Origin: Pararhizobium sp.
GTDB taxonomy: Bacteria; Pseudomonadota; Alphaproteobacteria; Rhizobiales; Rhizobiaceae
Direction of reading: 5' to 3'
Length of the DNA stretch: 64,000 bases
NCBI GenBank assembly: GCA_030655075.1
Contig: JAURWE010000024.1
Location: forward strand, 700,921 to 764,920
In this document: one piece after another, positions 49,779-57,916 of the stretch
How positions within the stretch are numbered: position 1 is the stretch's first letter
How the letters are laid out: every line of letters begins with the position of its first letter
Notes under the pieces: model-generated
The model's input: only the letters and a program-made list of their open reading frames with translations
Database searches by the model: none
What the model was told of the DNA's origin: nothing
Made by a program: the position numbers and the translations under genes

Positions 49779-50828
49779 CTAAGCCTGCGCCTGGTCGTCC
49801 AGGGGCGGCAGATTGTCTTTCAGAAAAATATCGATGCGGATGCGCTCCTGCGCGTCGATGACCGCGACACCATCAGCGCGCGCCTTCAGCACGCGGATGG
49901 CGCTGCGCACCTCGTGGCCCGCATCCTGGTTCAGCACCGCAGCGATCAGCCCGGCCGAAAGCGCGGCGCGTGTGTGACCGGTCAGTTCATGCGCGATGAC
50001 GCAGACCGGCGGCAAACCGCTGCGGCCCTTGATGGCCGTGATCAGGCCGCGATTGCCGGCGCCGAGGCTATAGAGCCCGATCAGATCGGGATGGTCCTTG
50101 AGAACGGCCTTGACCAGCGCCTCCGTGCGCCGGGGATCGTCCTGCCCTTCCATGACCGGCAGCAGCCGGTAATCCGGAAAGTCCGCGTCCATGACGGCGC
50201 GAAAACCGTCGAGGCGTTCCCGGTGGTCGCGCACCAGCATCGAGCCGGCGAGAACCGCGACCGGTCCCGAGCGCCCGCCGAGAAAGCGGCCCATCAGGCT
50301 GCCCGCCGTGCGGCCGGCGGCAATATTGTCGACGCCGGCATAGTGGTCGCGGCCCGAACCCGGCAGATCCGACACCAGCGTCACGACCGGAATCCTGTCC
50401 TGCCGCAGCCGCAGGATCGCCGCAGCAATGTCAGGCGCATCGATGGCAACGACCGCAACGCCGGCCGGTTTTTGCTCACGCACAGCGTCAAGCGCCGCCG
50501 TCAATGCAGGCACGTCGAAGGGCGGAACTTCCACAATCTCGATGTCGGTGCGCTCGTTGGACGACCGCGCCATCGCCGCCCGGATTTCGCCGGCCACGCC
50601 GCGCATGAACGAATTGTCGCCGGCCGGTACGATGAACGTCAGCGGATAGACCCGCCCCTTGGCAAGGTTCGCCGCCGCCACGTCGCGCACATAGCCCAGC
50701 CGCTCGATTGCCGCGTCCACCCGCGCCCGCGTTACGGCCCGAACCCCCGGCCGCCGGTTCAAAACCCGGTCGACCGTCGCAAGGCTGACGCCCGCGCTCG
50801 CGGCGATATCATGAACTGTGGGGCGCAT
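49779..50828 (-). CDS. LacI family regulator of xylose genes
   Basis: 349 residues: helix-turn-helix TVHDIAASAGVSLATVDRVL and hinge, then a ribose-binding-like effector domain (LTFIVPAGDNSFMRGVAGEI, NIAAGRTAGSLMGRFL). The start at 50828 follows CCGGAGG. Being the first gene of the lacI-xylB-xylA operon, with a LacI-type palindrome in its leader, it probably represses the operon and itself until xylose or a derivative is present. This is deduced from position, not shown. Confidence 0.9.
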   Translation of the reverse strand: MRPTVHDIAASAGVSLATVDRVLNRRPGVRAVTRARVDAAIERLGYVRDVAAANLAKGRVYPLTFIVPAGDNSFMRGVAGEIRAAMARSSNERTDIEIVEVPPFDVPALTAALDAVREQKPAGVAVVAIDAPDIAAAILRLRQDRIPVVTLVSDLPGSGRDHYAGVDNIAAGRTAGSLMGRFLGGRSGPVAVLAGSMLVRDHRERLDGFRAVMDADFPDYRLLPVMEGQDDPRRTEALVKAVLKDHPDLIGLYSLGAGNRGLITAIKGRSGLPPVCVIAHELTGHTRAALSAGLIAAVLNQDAGHEVRSAIRVLKARADGVAVIDAQERIRIDIFLKDNLPPLDDQAQA

Positions 50829-50855
50829 GTTTCCTCCGGGAAGAAGCCATAGAGC

Positions 50856-50883
50856 AATTTCTGACGTACGTAAATCAGAAATT
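50856..50883. promoter_or_regulatory. Operator candidate of the xyl regulator (28-base palindrome)
   Basis: AATTTCTGA (50856-50864) and TCAGAAATT (50875-50883) are perfect inverted arms around TACGTA with a central CG, the hallmark of LacI-family operators (24 of 28 positions symmetric). It lies 28-55 bases upstream of the LacI start and also near the tacA promoter on the other strand. Confidence 0.65.
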
Positions 50884-50898
50884 TTCCGGGAGCTTGGA

Positions 50899-50932
50899 TT
50901 GAGCGGCGTAGCTGCGTATGCTAATGTCATAC
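50899..50932 (+). promoter_or_regulatory. Promoter and operator of the tacAT-type operon
   Basis: TTGAGC (50899-50904), a 17-base spacer and TAATGT (50922-50927) form a promoter. GTATG (50916-50920) and CATAC (50928-50932) bracket the -10 as an inverted repeat, placing an antitoxin operator over the promoter. Confidence 0.5.
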
Positions 50933-50954
50933 AGAATTGCGAAAGGTCACCGTC

Positions 50955-51224
50955 ATGTCTGTCAATGTTCCGGTTCTCAGCGTACGCCTCAGCGGTGACG
51001 AACGCGCACTTCTGGCAGCTGCGGCCAAACAGTCGCACACGACGATCAGCGATTTCGTTCGACGCAAAGCTATTGAAGCAGCCGAAATCAGCGTGATGGA
51101 AAATCGCATCGTGGAAATAGCTGCAGCCGACTGGGCAAAATTCGAGGCGTGGGCCGAAGCTCCGGCTCGCGCCATTCCCGAGCTCGCACAACTCGCCGTG
51201 AGCCGGCCTAAATGGCAGGACTAA
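50955..51224 (+). CDS. DUF1778 antitoxin, TacA type
   Basis: 89 residues: an N-terminal ribbon-helix-helix (VLSVRLSGDERALLAAAAKQ, then TTISDFVRRKAIEAAE) and a C-terminal tail that wraps the toxin (about 60-89). It neutralises the GNAT toxin encoded next and represses the operon. The start at 50955 follows AAAGG, and the longer frame (50937) has no such signal. It overlaps the toxin gene by 13 bases. Confidence 0.87.
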   Translation: MSVNVPVLSVRLSGDERALLAAAAKQSHTTISDFVRRKAIEAAEISVMENRIVEIAAADWAKFEAWAEAPARAIPELAQLAVSRPKWQD

Positions 51225-51718
51225 GCCCGCCGCGACAACTCGCCGAGCAAGATCCGCGCGAGACATTTCGCTGCGGTCGGCCCGCACTCGACATCTGGTT
51301 CCATCGCCACGCCTGGCGCAATCAGCTCCTTGGCGTATCGCGCACCAGCGTCATCATTGATCGGCAAAGCAGCGAGATCGCCGGGTATGTCTCGCTCAGC
51401 TCGGCACAGATCGAGCGCGGGCATCTTCTCAAATCAGACCAGCGCAACAGGCCCGATCCGGTTCCGGCCATTCTTCTGGCCCAGCTTGCCGTGGATATCC
51501 GTTATCAACGCCAGGGCGTCGCTCGCGACCTACTCTTTTTCGCGCTGACCACATCGCGAAAGATATCCGATGAGATCGGATGCTTTTGCGTTCTTACCCA
51601 TCCGCTGGATGAAGGTGTCCGCAGCTTTTACCGGCGCTTCGGCTTCGAGGACCTGCCGTTCGACCCGCGCCGCAGCATGGCAGTGCGCATTGTCGATCTC
51701 ATCAAAAACGGCTTCTGA
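51212..51718 (+). CDS. GNAT-type toxin, TacT-like (aminoacyl-tRNA acetyltransferase)
   Basis: 168 residues, a GNAT fold typical of TacT-like toxins: FRCGRPALDIWFHRHA near residue 19, the acetyl-CoA loop in LAVDIRYQRQGVARDLLFFA and the C-terminal tyrosine in RSFYRRFGFEDLP. Known relatives acetylate the amino group of charged tRNA and stop translation. The overlap with the DUF1778 antitoxin gene is the standard arrangement. Confidence 0.87.
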   Translation: MAGLSPPRQLAEQDPRETFRCGRPALDIWFHRHAWRNQLLGVSRTSVIIDRQSSEIAGYVSLSSAQIERGHLLKSDQRNRPDPVPAILLAQLAVDIRYQRQGVARDLLFFALTTSRKISDEIGCFCVLTHPLDEGVRSFYRRFGFEDLPFDPRRSMAVRIVDLIKNGF

Positions 51719-51722
51719 ACTA

Positions 51723-51824
51723 ATGCATGTCTCCCAAAAGTGTGCACGGTTTTGGGACAGAGACATGCATAAAACAAAGTCCTAAAGCGCATTGCGTGAA
51801 TCCGTTTTCACGAGATGCGCTTTA
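51723..51824. repeat. Composite rhizobial palindromic repeat
   Basis: Two adjacent palindromes. The first is ATGCATGTCTC (51723-51733) / GAGACATGCAT (51760-51770) with inner CCCAAAA/TTTTGGG. The second is TAAAGCGCAT (51783-51792) / ATGCGCTTTA (51815-51824) with inner CGTGAA/TTCACG. I recall very similar combined units being common between genes of Rhizobium and Agrobacterium. The element lies between convergent genes and its last three bases form the stop codon of the phosphoesterase gene. Confidence 0.75.
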
Positions 51825-52967
51825 GCCAAATCGTTTGCTGAAAGCGCTCACAAACGTCACCGCCCCCGGCCCGCCCGCGGCCTTGGCCATCACCACGTCC
51901 ATGTAGCCATCGGTGATGTGCACGAGCGCAAAACCGCCCAGGAAGGTGGCGATCGGCTTGAACAGGTCGATGCCGCCGCGCCGGTAGATCAAAGCCGTCG
52001 GATGTTCGTGGCCGTGAAAGAGACCGGCGACATTGTAACCCTTGAGCACGGCCAGAAGCGCGTCGCGCTGTTCCTCGCTCCACCAGTGTGCAGCTCCACG
52101 TCCTTCGTCGTCGAAGGTCTCTTGCGCCGGGTCCCATTTTTCAGTCGAGAACGTATCCCAGCCATAGTGCTGGAACAGCATCACCGGCCGGCCATCGGCC
52201 GCATGAGCCGCCAGATCCTGCTTCAGCCAGTTAAGACCACTGATGGCGCCCTTGCTGATATCGCCGCCGAACCGCTGCAACTGCACGAGGTGCAGCCCGC
52301 CCCAATCCCAGGAATAATTGTCGGACGCGGCATCGTAGTCCGTCACCGGCACCGGCGGTTTGTAAAACACCGTCTGGCGGTGATTGAGCTCGACGTAGTC
52401 GCGCAGCTCGCGCCGGTACCAGTCCCTGTTCGGCGGCGCCCCGTCCTGGTCGAGGTCGTGATTGCCAAGCCCGTTGTAGACAGGCATATGCACCGTGTCC
52501 GGCCCCGTTCCGCGCCGGTAGCGGCTGGAAAACTGCATAAGCTGATGACCTTCGCCGGGAACTTTTACCTGCCCGCCGCCATCGTCGGTCATGTCGCCGC
52601 CGATGACGAGGCCGAGCGGCCGGTCGATCCGCCGTCCCGCTCCGGCAAGGCCTGTCAGCACGCCGTCGATCTCGGCCGGCCAGTCATAGCGGCTGATGGC
52701 ATTGACGGCCGCCACATGGCGCAGAAGATTGGCGTCGGTCTTGCCCTCGGCCTCGCAGTTCGGGCTGAGCGCATCGGCCGAGACGAGGCAGGCGTGCACG
52801 TCGCAGGTGAAGATGAAGGTGGCATCGACGGACGGTCGCGCGCCAGCGGCCCCCGTCGCGCGCAGCGGCAATCCGAGCACCGACCCCGCTGCCAGCCCTG
52901 CCCCAACACGGGCCAGGCCGGTCAGCAGCGATCTCCGGGTTGGATGCAGAAGCCGGCTGTTTCGCAT
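51822..52967 (-). CDS. Tat-exported calcineurin-like metallophosphoesterase
   Basis: 381 residues. A twin-arginine signal (TRRSLLTGLARVGAGLAAGS) suggests folded export. The metallophosphoesterase motifs follow: FTCDVHA for the usual D-x-H, GGDMTD, YNGLGNHDLD, LFQHYGWD and GLFHGHEH. Substrate unknown. Similar proteins act on phospho-diesters in the periplasm. The start at 52967 (MRNSRLL) gives a usual signal length, though an ATG three codons upstream exists. The stop codon lies inside a repeat. Confidence 0.87.
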   Translation of the reverse strand: MRNSRLLHPTRRSLLTGLARVGAGLAAGSVLGLPLRATGAAGARPSVDATFIFTCDVHACLVSADALSPNCEAEGKTDANLLRHVAAVNAISRYDWPAEIDGVLTGLAGAGRRIDRPLGLVIGGDMTDDGGGQVKVPGEGHQLMQFSSRYRRGTGPDTVHMPVYNGLGNHDLDQDGAPPNRDWYRRELRDYVELNHRQTVFYKPPVPVTDYDAASDNYSWDWGGLHLVQLQRFGGDISKGAISGLNWLKQDLAAHAADGRPVMLFQHYGWDTFSTEKWDPAQETFDDEGRGAAHWWSEEQRDALLAVLKGYNVAGLFHGHEHPTALIYRRGGIDLFKPIATFLGGFALVHITDGYMDVVMAKAAGGPGAVTFVSAFSKRFG

Positions 52968-53042
52968 GTGTCTCAAGTCCCTGTCGAAAACTATTGGCCC
53001 ATCTTGGCCGATGCCGTCAGGATCGTACAGGTATTTTCAAGC

Positions 53043-54635
53043 TCAGTGCCCGCCGCCGCCACCGCCGCCCGCGCCCTGCGGCTTCTTGATCAGGAAGGCG
53101 AGAACCACCAGTCCGGAAAACAGCGCCGTCAGGATAACGAAGACGTCGATGAACGACAGGATCGTCGCCTGCTGCGTCACCAGGCCGGACATTTTCTGGA
53201 TAGCGATCGCCGCCCCGTCGAGACCGTGCGAATTGTAGTTCTGTTCCATGTTGCGCAGCTGGTCCATCGCCGCCGGGTTGCCCCACTGCACATGTTCCGA
53301 AAGCCGCGCATAGTGCTCCTGCTGGCGCTGGGTGAGGATCGTGTTGATCATCGCCAGACCCACGGCACCCCCGAGGTTTCGCGTCAGGTTGAAAACACCG
53401 GATGCAGCGCGCACACGGGCCGGAGACAGGGTCCCGAGCGCGACGTTGTTGATCGGCACCATGCACAACATCAGCCCGACGCCACGCAGGATCTGCGGCA
53501 CCAGCAGCTCGTAGAAATCCCAGTCGGCGGTGAGCTGGCTCATGCTCCAGGTCCCGGCCGCAAAGCTCGAAAAGCCGATCATCATCATCACGCGCGGATC
53601 GAGCTTGTTGGACAGCATGCCCGCCACCGGCGCCGTCAAAAACATCGCCAGGCCGGAGACGAACATGGTCTCGCCGATCATCAGCGAATCATAGCCGCGG
53701 ATGCGCCCGAGATAGAGCGGGTAGAGATAGGTGAGCCCGTAGAGCCCGATGCCCATGATGAAGGAGAACAGCGAGCCGAAGGCAAAGTTTCGATTGCCGA
53801 AAGCCCTCAGATCAACCACCGGGAAATCGACCTTGAAGGCCCTGTAGAAGAAGATCGATGCACCGATCAGCACCGCAACCGTGCCAAGAACGATCTTGTC
53901 ATCGTTCAGCCAGTCCTTGGCATTGCCCTCTTCCAGCACATATTCGAGCGAACCGAGGAACACGGCCATCGAGGCCAGCCCGATCCAGTCGAACTTCTTC
54001 ATCAGGCCCGGTTCCGGCTTGTCGAAATCGATGAAGCGCCAGGTGACGATGGCAACGATGATGCCGGGAATGATGTTGACCAGAAACAGCCAGTGCCAGG
54101 AAAACGCGTGGCTGAGATAGCCGCCGACCGTCGGGCCGATGGTCGGGGCGAGCGTCGCCACCAGGCCGATGATCGGCGAAACGATGCTGCGCTTGGAGGG
54201 CGGAAAGATGGTGAAGGCCGCAGCAAAGACCGACGGGATCATGCCGCCGCCGATGAAGCCCTGGATCGCCCGGTAGACGATCATCTGGTCGATATTGGTG
54301 GCGGTTGCCGCCAGCGCGCTGGCAAGCGTGAACCCGGCCGCCGAGACGGAAAACAGCACGCGCGTCGAGACGATGCGCGCCAGCGTTCCCGACAGCGGGA
54401 TCATGATCACTTCGGCGATCAGGTAGGAGGTCTGCACCCAGCCGATTTCATCCGAGCCGGCACTGAGGCCGGCTTGAATCTCGGCGAGTGACGCCGAGAC
54501 GATCTGGATGTCGAGAATCGACATGAACATGCCGAAGACCATGGCAAAGAAGGCGATCAGCCGTCTTGGATCCATTTTCTCTTCGGCTGCGGGCGCCGGC
54601 CGGGCGATCGCGGTTGCTGTGGCGCTGGCTGCCAT
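53043..54635 (-). CDS. DHA2 family multidrug efflux permease (EmrB type)
   Basis: 530 residues with 14 predicted transmembrane segments. The family motif A region MFMSILDIQIVSASLAEIQ is followed by the motif C-type GGYLSHAFSWHWLF with antiporter function. EmrB proteins export hydrophobic drugs by proton antiport together with a periplasmic adaptor, encoded 28 bases upstream. The start at 54635 (MAASATATA) is chosen over longer frames without conserved sequence. Likely controlled by the divergent TetR protein. Confidence 0.93.
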   Translation of the reverse strand: MAASATATAIARPAPAAEEKMDPRRLIAFFAMVFGMFMSILDIQIVSASLAEIQAGLSAGSDEIGWVQTSYLIAEVIMIPLSGTLARIVSTRVLFSVSAAGFTLASALAATATNIDQMIVYRAIQGFIGGGMIPSVFAAAFTIFPPSKRSIVSPIIGLVATLAPTIGPTVGGYLSHAFSWHWLFLVNIIPGIIVAIVTWRFIDFDKPEPGLMKKFDWIGLASMAVFLGSLEYVLEEGNAKDWLNDDKIVLGTVAVLIGASIFFYRAFKVDFPVVDLRAFGNRNFAFGSLFSFIMGIGLYGLTYLYPLYLGRIRGYDSLMIGETMFVSGLAMFLTAPVAGMLSNKLDPRVMMMIGFSSFAAGTWSMSQLTADWDFYELLVPQILRGVGLMLCMVPINNVALGTLSPARVRAASGVFNLTRNLGGAVGLAMINTILTQRQQEHYARLSEHVQWGNPAAMDQLRNMEQNYNSHGLDGAAIAIQKMSGLVTQQATILSFIDVFVILTALFSGLVVLAFLIKKPQGAGGGGGGGH

Positions 54636-54663
54636 GGTCGTCTCCTGCGGCTTGGGCGCCGGT

Positions 54664-55902
54664 CTATTCGGCAGCAGCAACCGCAGCACCGTCAGGCGCC
54701 GTGCGGGTATCGACATCGACGACGACGCTGAGGCCGGCGCGCAGGCGGCCGCTCTCAAGCGCTTCCTTCGGCAGACCGATGCGCACCGGAATGCGCTGGA
54801 TCACCTTGGTGAAGTTGCCCGTGGCGTTTTCAGCCGGCAGCAGCGAGAAGACCGAGCCGGATGCCGGCGAGATCGACAGCACGGTGCCTTCAACCGGATG
54901 CTGGTCATAGGCATCGACATGCACCTTGACCTTGGAACCGGGAACCAGCTCTTCGATCTGCGTTTCCTTGAAATTCGCCTCGATATAGAGCTGCTGCACC
55001 GGAACGAGTGCTGCCAGCCGCTGACCGGCCGAAACCAGATCGCCCGTCTGTACCGAGAGATTGCCGATGATGCCGTCATAGGGCGCCTTCAGCACCGTGA
55101 ACGAAAGATCGCGCTCGGCCTTGTCGTCTGCCAGTTGCAGCGAGCGAACCGAGCTTTCGGCTTCGGCGCGCTGGGCCTGCAGGACGGCAATATTGGCCTG
55201 CGCCGCCGTGATATTCGCCTTCGAGGCCAGCAGGTTGGCATTGGCCTGATCGAGCGCCACCTGGGCGCTGTCGAGCGAGGCAACGGTCCCGACGGCCTTG
55301 TCCTTCAGGTCGCTGGCGCGCTGCTGGCTCAACGTGGCGCTGCGAACCGAAGCTTCCGACGATGTCTTTTGCGCTTCGGCCTGGGCAACCGCAGCCTCAG
55401 CACCGGCAATCTGCGCATCGATACGCTTCAGCGCCAGCTGCTGCGTTCTGATCTGGGCCTTCGCCTGCTCGGCGGCAATCCTGTAGTCGCCGTTTTCGAG
55501 CGTGATCAGCGGATCGCCGGCCTTGACGGCCTGGTTGGCGGTGACGTTGATCTTTTCGATATAGCCGGAAACCTTCGGCGAGATCGAAGCAATATCGCCC
55601 TCGATATAGGCATCGTCGGTCGAAACCATGAACCGGCCATTGGTCCACCACTCGTAGCCGTAGTAACCGCCGGCACTGAGCGCCGCCAGGATGATGATCG
55701 GCAGCACGAACCGGCGGCTGCTCTTCGGCTTTTCAGCATCAGGATTGGCGGCAGGCTGCACGGCCGCCTCTACAGGCTGGGAAACGGCTTCGCGCTTCGC
55801 TTCAGACTCGGAGGCCTCGGGCGCCACTGCGGCTGCCTGTTCCTGGAAATCTTCATCGACGGCACGAACTTTGGCGGAGGCGGAGTTTTTTGACGCTGAC
55901 AT
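54664..55902 (-). CDS. HlyD family membrane fusion protein (EmrA type)
   Basis: 412 residues: a charged cytoplasmic N-terminus (1-62), one transmembrane helix (FVLPIIILAALSAGGYYGYE), then the adaptor body with DDAYIEGDIASISPKVSGYI (barrel-sandwich), a long alpha-helical hairpin at about 140-250 and SGSKVKVHVDAYDQ-type beta barrel. It bridges the EmrB-type permease to an outer-membrane channel. No tolC gene is nearby. Two TetR-type operators lie just upstream of its start. Confidence 0.92.
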   Translation of the reverse strand: MSASKNSASAKVRAVDEDFQEQAAAVAPEASESEAKREAVSQPVEAAVQPAANPDAEKPKSSRRFVLPIIILAALSAGGYYGYEWWTNGRFMVSTDDAYIEGDIASISPKVSGYIEKINVTANQAVKAGDPLITLENGDYRIAAEQAKAQIRTQQLALKRIDAQIAGAEAAVAQAEAQKTSSEASVRSATLSQQRASDLKDKAVGTVASLDSAQVALDQANANLLASKANITAAQANIAVLQAQRAEAESSVRSLQLADDKAERDLSFTVLKAPYDGIIGNLSVQTGDLVSAGQRLAALVPVQQLYIEANFKETQIEELVPGSKVKVHVDAYDQHPVEGTVLSISPASGSVFSLLPAENATGNFTKVIQRIPVRIGLPKEALESGRLRAGLSVVVDVDTRTAPDGAAVAAAE

Positions 55903-55935
55903 GATCTCAAAAGGTCCTGAGAGGAATTATATTCG

Positions 55936-55955
55936 AACTAAACCGTTCGGTTCGA
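55936..55955. promoter_or_regulatory. TetR operator 1 in the efflux/TetR divergent region
   Basis: AACCG-TT-CGGTT (55941-55952) with flanking GA/TCGA shares its core with operator 2 (55994-56011). It lies 34-53 bases upstream of the EmrA-type gene start. Confidence 0.6.
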
Positions 55956-55993
55956 TTGACATAGACCTCTTAAAGCCGCATATCAAGAGGAAA

Positions 55994-56011
55994 TCGAACC
56001 GAGCGGTTCGA
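55994..56011. promoter_or_regulatory. TetR operator 2 in the efflux/TetR divergent region
   Basis: TCGAACCG-AG-CGGTTCGA is a perfect 8-2-8 palindrome sharing the AACCG/CGGTT core with operator 1, in the region between the efflux operon and the tetR gene. Confidence 0.7.
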
Positions 56012-56132
56012 AAAGTTTCACCGCCGTCTGAAGCAGGGTTTTACCTGCGCCTGACAACCAAATGTAGAGTGAAACCGTTAAAGACACCTTTGCAGGCTCC
56101 CGGCGGGACCTGTTCCAAATTGGTAAAGGGCA

Positions 56133-56831
56133 ATGGCAAGTCAAGACTATGCAGAAGACGTCACCGGCAGCGAAACCTGCGCTCAGATGAAGGACTGCGG
56201 CCCGGCCGGCCGGCCGGCTGCCGGTGCTGATCCGCAGAAGCGCGACCAGATTCTCGACGGCGCTAAAAAAGTGTTTATGCAGAAGGGCTTCGATGCCGCC
56301 AGCATGAACGACATCACCCGCGAGGCCGGCGTCTCCAAGGGCACGATCTACGTCTACTTCCAGAACAAGGAAGAGCTGTTTGCCGCCCTGATCGAGACAG
56401 AACGGGCGCGCATCGTCGCCTCGGCCCGCCATGCATTGGACGAGGATGAGCCCGTGCGCACCGCTCTGTTCCAATTTGGCGTGGCGCTCGTCACCGGCAT
56501 GAGCGCGGAATACACCGTGCAGGCCATGCGCACCGTCATCGGCGTTATCGACCGCATGCCGGGATTGGCCGTGCGATTCTTTGCCGCAGCCCCCGAAAGC
56601 GGCTACACCGTGCTCAAATCCTACCTCGACCGCAACGTTGCCGAAGGCACGCTGATCATCGAAGACACCGGTTTTGCCGCCCAGCAGTTCCTCAGCCTCT
56701 GCAGCGCCGGCATCTTCAAGCACAGGCTGTTCGGCGTTCTGGCCAACCCGCCCGAGAGCCAGCAGATCGAGCGCACTGTCCGTGCCGGTATTGACATGTT
56801 CATGGCGGTCTACGCTTCGGAAAAACACTGA
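56133..56831 (+). CDS. TetR family regulator of the efflux operon
   Basis: 232 residues with a ~35-residue N-terminal extension, a TetR helix-turn-helix at about 40-85 (QILDGAKKVFMQKGFDAASM, then REAGVSKGTIYVYFQNKEEL) and a helical ligand domain. It is divergent from the EmrAB-type operon, with two matching palindromes between, so it very likely represses the pump until a toxic ligand binds. Confidence 0.9.
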   Translation: MASQDYAEDVTGSETCAQMKDCGPAGRPAAGADPQKRDQILDGAKKVFMQKGFDAASMNDITREAGVSKGTIYVYFQNKEELFAALIETERARIVASARHALDEDEPVRTALFQFGVALVTGMSAEYTVQAMRTVIGVIDRMPGLAVRFFAAAPESGYTVLKSYLDRNVAEGTLIIEDTGFAAQQFLSLCSAGIFKHRLFGVLANPPESQQIERTVRAGIDMFMAVYASEKH

Positions 56832-56972
56832 CCGGCAGACCTGCCCGTCCGATTTTGCGCCCGTGCTGCATTATAAAGCGCGCTCCCGCTTGTCTGTGGC
56901 CAATTCACCCATAAATATGGCCCACCATTCCACGCCCTCCGTGCCAGACAAGACAAGAAGGACGCGCGCACC

Positions 56973-57728
56973 GTGCAAGACATCATCACCCTCTCCCAGG
57001 ATCCGACCGCCTGGATCGCGCTCATCACGCTGATCGTCATGGAAGTCGTGCTCGGCATCGACAATCTGATCTTCATCTCCATCCTCACCAACAAGCTGCC
57101 GCCCGAAAGCCGCGAAAGAGCCCGCCGCATCGGCATCGGCCTTGCGCTGGTCATGCGCCTGGCGCTGCTCGGCACCGTTGCCTGGATCGTGCAACTGACC
57201 GAGCCGGTGTTCGAAGCCTTCGGCCACGGCTACTCGTGGAAGGACATGATCCTCATTGCCGGCGGTCTCTTCCTCGTCTGGAAGGCTACCAAGGAAATCC
57301 ACCACACGGTCGACCCAGTCGATCACGAAGAGGATTTCATCGCCAGCACCGCGACAACGGGCTTTTCCGCCGCCATCGGCCAGATCCTGCTGCTTGATCT
57401 TGTCTTTTCCGTCGACAGCATCATCACCGCCGTCGGCATGACGCCGCACCTACCGATCATGGTCATCGCCGTCGTCTTCGCCGTCACGGTCATGCTGCTC
57501 GCCGCCGGCCCGCTCGCCCGCTTCATCGAGAAGAACCCGACCATCGTCATGCTGGCCCTCGGCTTCCTCCTGATGATCGGCACGACGCTGATCGCTGAAG
57601 GCATGGGTTTCCACGTCCCCAAGGGCTACATCTACGCCGCCATGGCCTTCTCGGCCCTGGTCGAGGTGCTCAACATGTTCTCCCGTCGCGCCAAACGCCG
57701 CAAGAAGGACGAAGCCGCCCGTCATTGA
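56973..57728 (+). CDS. TerC/Alx family integral membrane protein
   Basis: 251 residues with seven or so membrane segments and TerC hallmarks: the acidic EVVLGIDNLIFISIL in the second segment and LLDLVFSVDSIITAVGM in the middle, both with aspartates used in ion transport. Family members export Mn2+ or confer tellurite resistance. The C-terminus is basic (RRAKRRKKDEAARH). The GTG at 56973 is the start by conservation. No yybP-ykoY riboswitch was recognised in the 140-base leader. Confidence 0.9.
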   Translation: MQDIITLSQDPTAWIALITLIVMEVVLGIDNLIFISILTNKLPPESRERARRIGIGLALVMRLALLGTVAWIVQLTEPVFEAFGHGYSWKDMILIAGGLFLVWKATKEIHHTVDPVDHEEDFIASTATTGFSAAIGQILLLDLVFSVDSIITAVGMTPHLPIMVIAVVFAVTVMLLAAGPLARFIEKNPTIVMLALGFLLMIGTTLIAEGMGFHVPKGYIYAAMAFSALVEVLNMFSRRAKRRKKDEAARH

Positions 57729-57745
57729 CGGGAGGGCAAAGAAAA

Positions 57746-57775
57746 AGGCCTGCATCCAGGGGAAGATGCAGGCCT
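57746..57775 (-). terminator. Terminator hairpin between TerC and methyltransferase genes
   Basis: AGGCCTGCATC (57746-57756) and GATGCAGGCCT (57765-57775) form an 11-base-pair stem. The T run (complement of AAAAA) follows on the minus strand, so it mainly ends the methyltransferase transcript, and may also help terC. Confidence 0.7.
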
Positions 57776-57916
57776 CAAAATCTTGAGGGAGGTCAGGGAG
57801 CGGACTTTCGCCGGTGCATGCAGGAATGGCTTCTACTCCATTCCGTCCTGTGCGGCTGACGATCCGTACCCGTCGATGATAGAATGCGCAGCGGGCCGAT
57901 TGGTTCCATCTGCCGT

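Noticed and set aside
51792..54491. 899-codon plus-strand frame opposite the phosphoesterase and EmrB-type genes
   Set aside because: Long antisense frame in GC-rich DNA without any recognised domain. The opposite strand carries clear families.
56832..56972. yybP-ykoY manganese riboswitch expected before a TerC gene
   Set aside because: The 140-base leader shows none of the hairpins or conserved loops I would expect.
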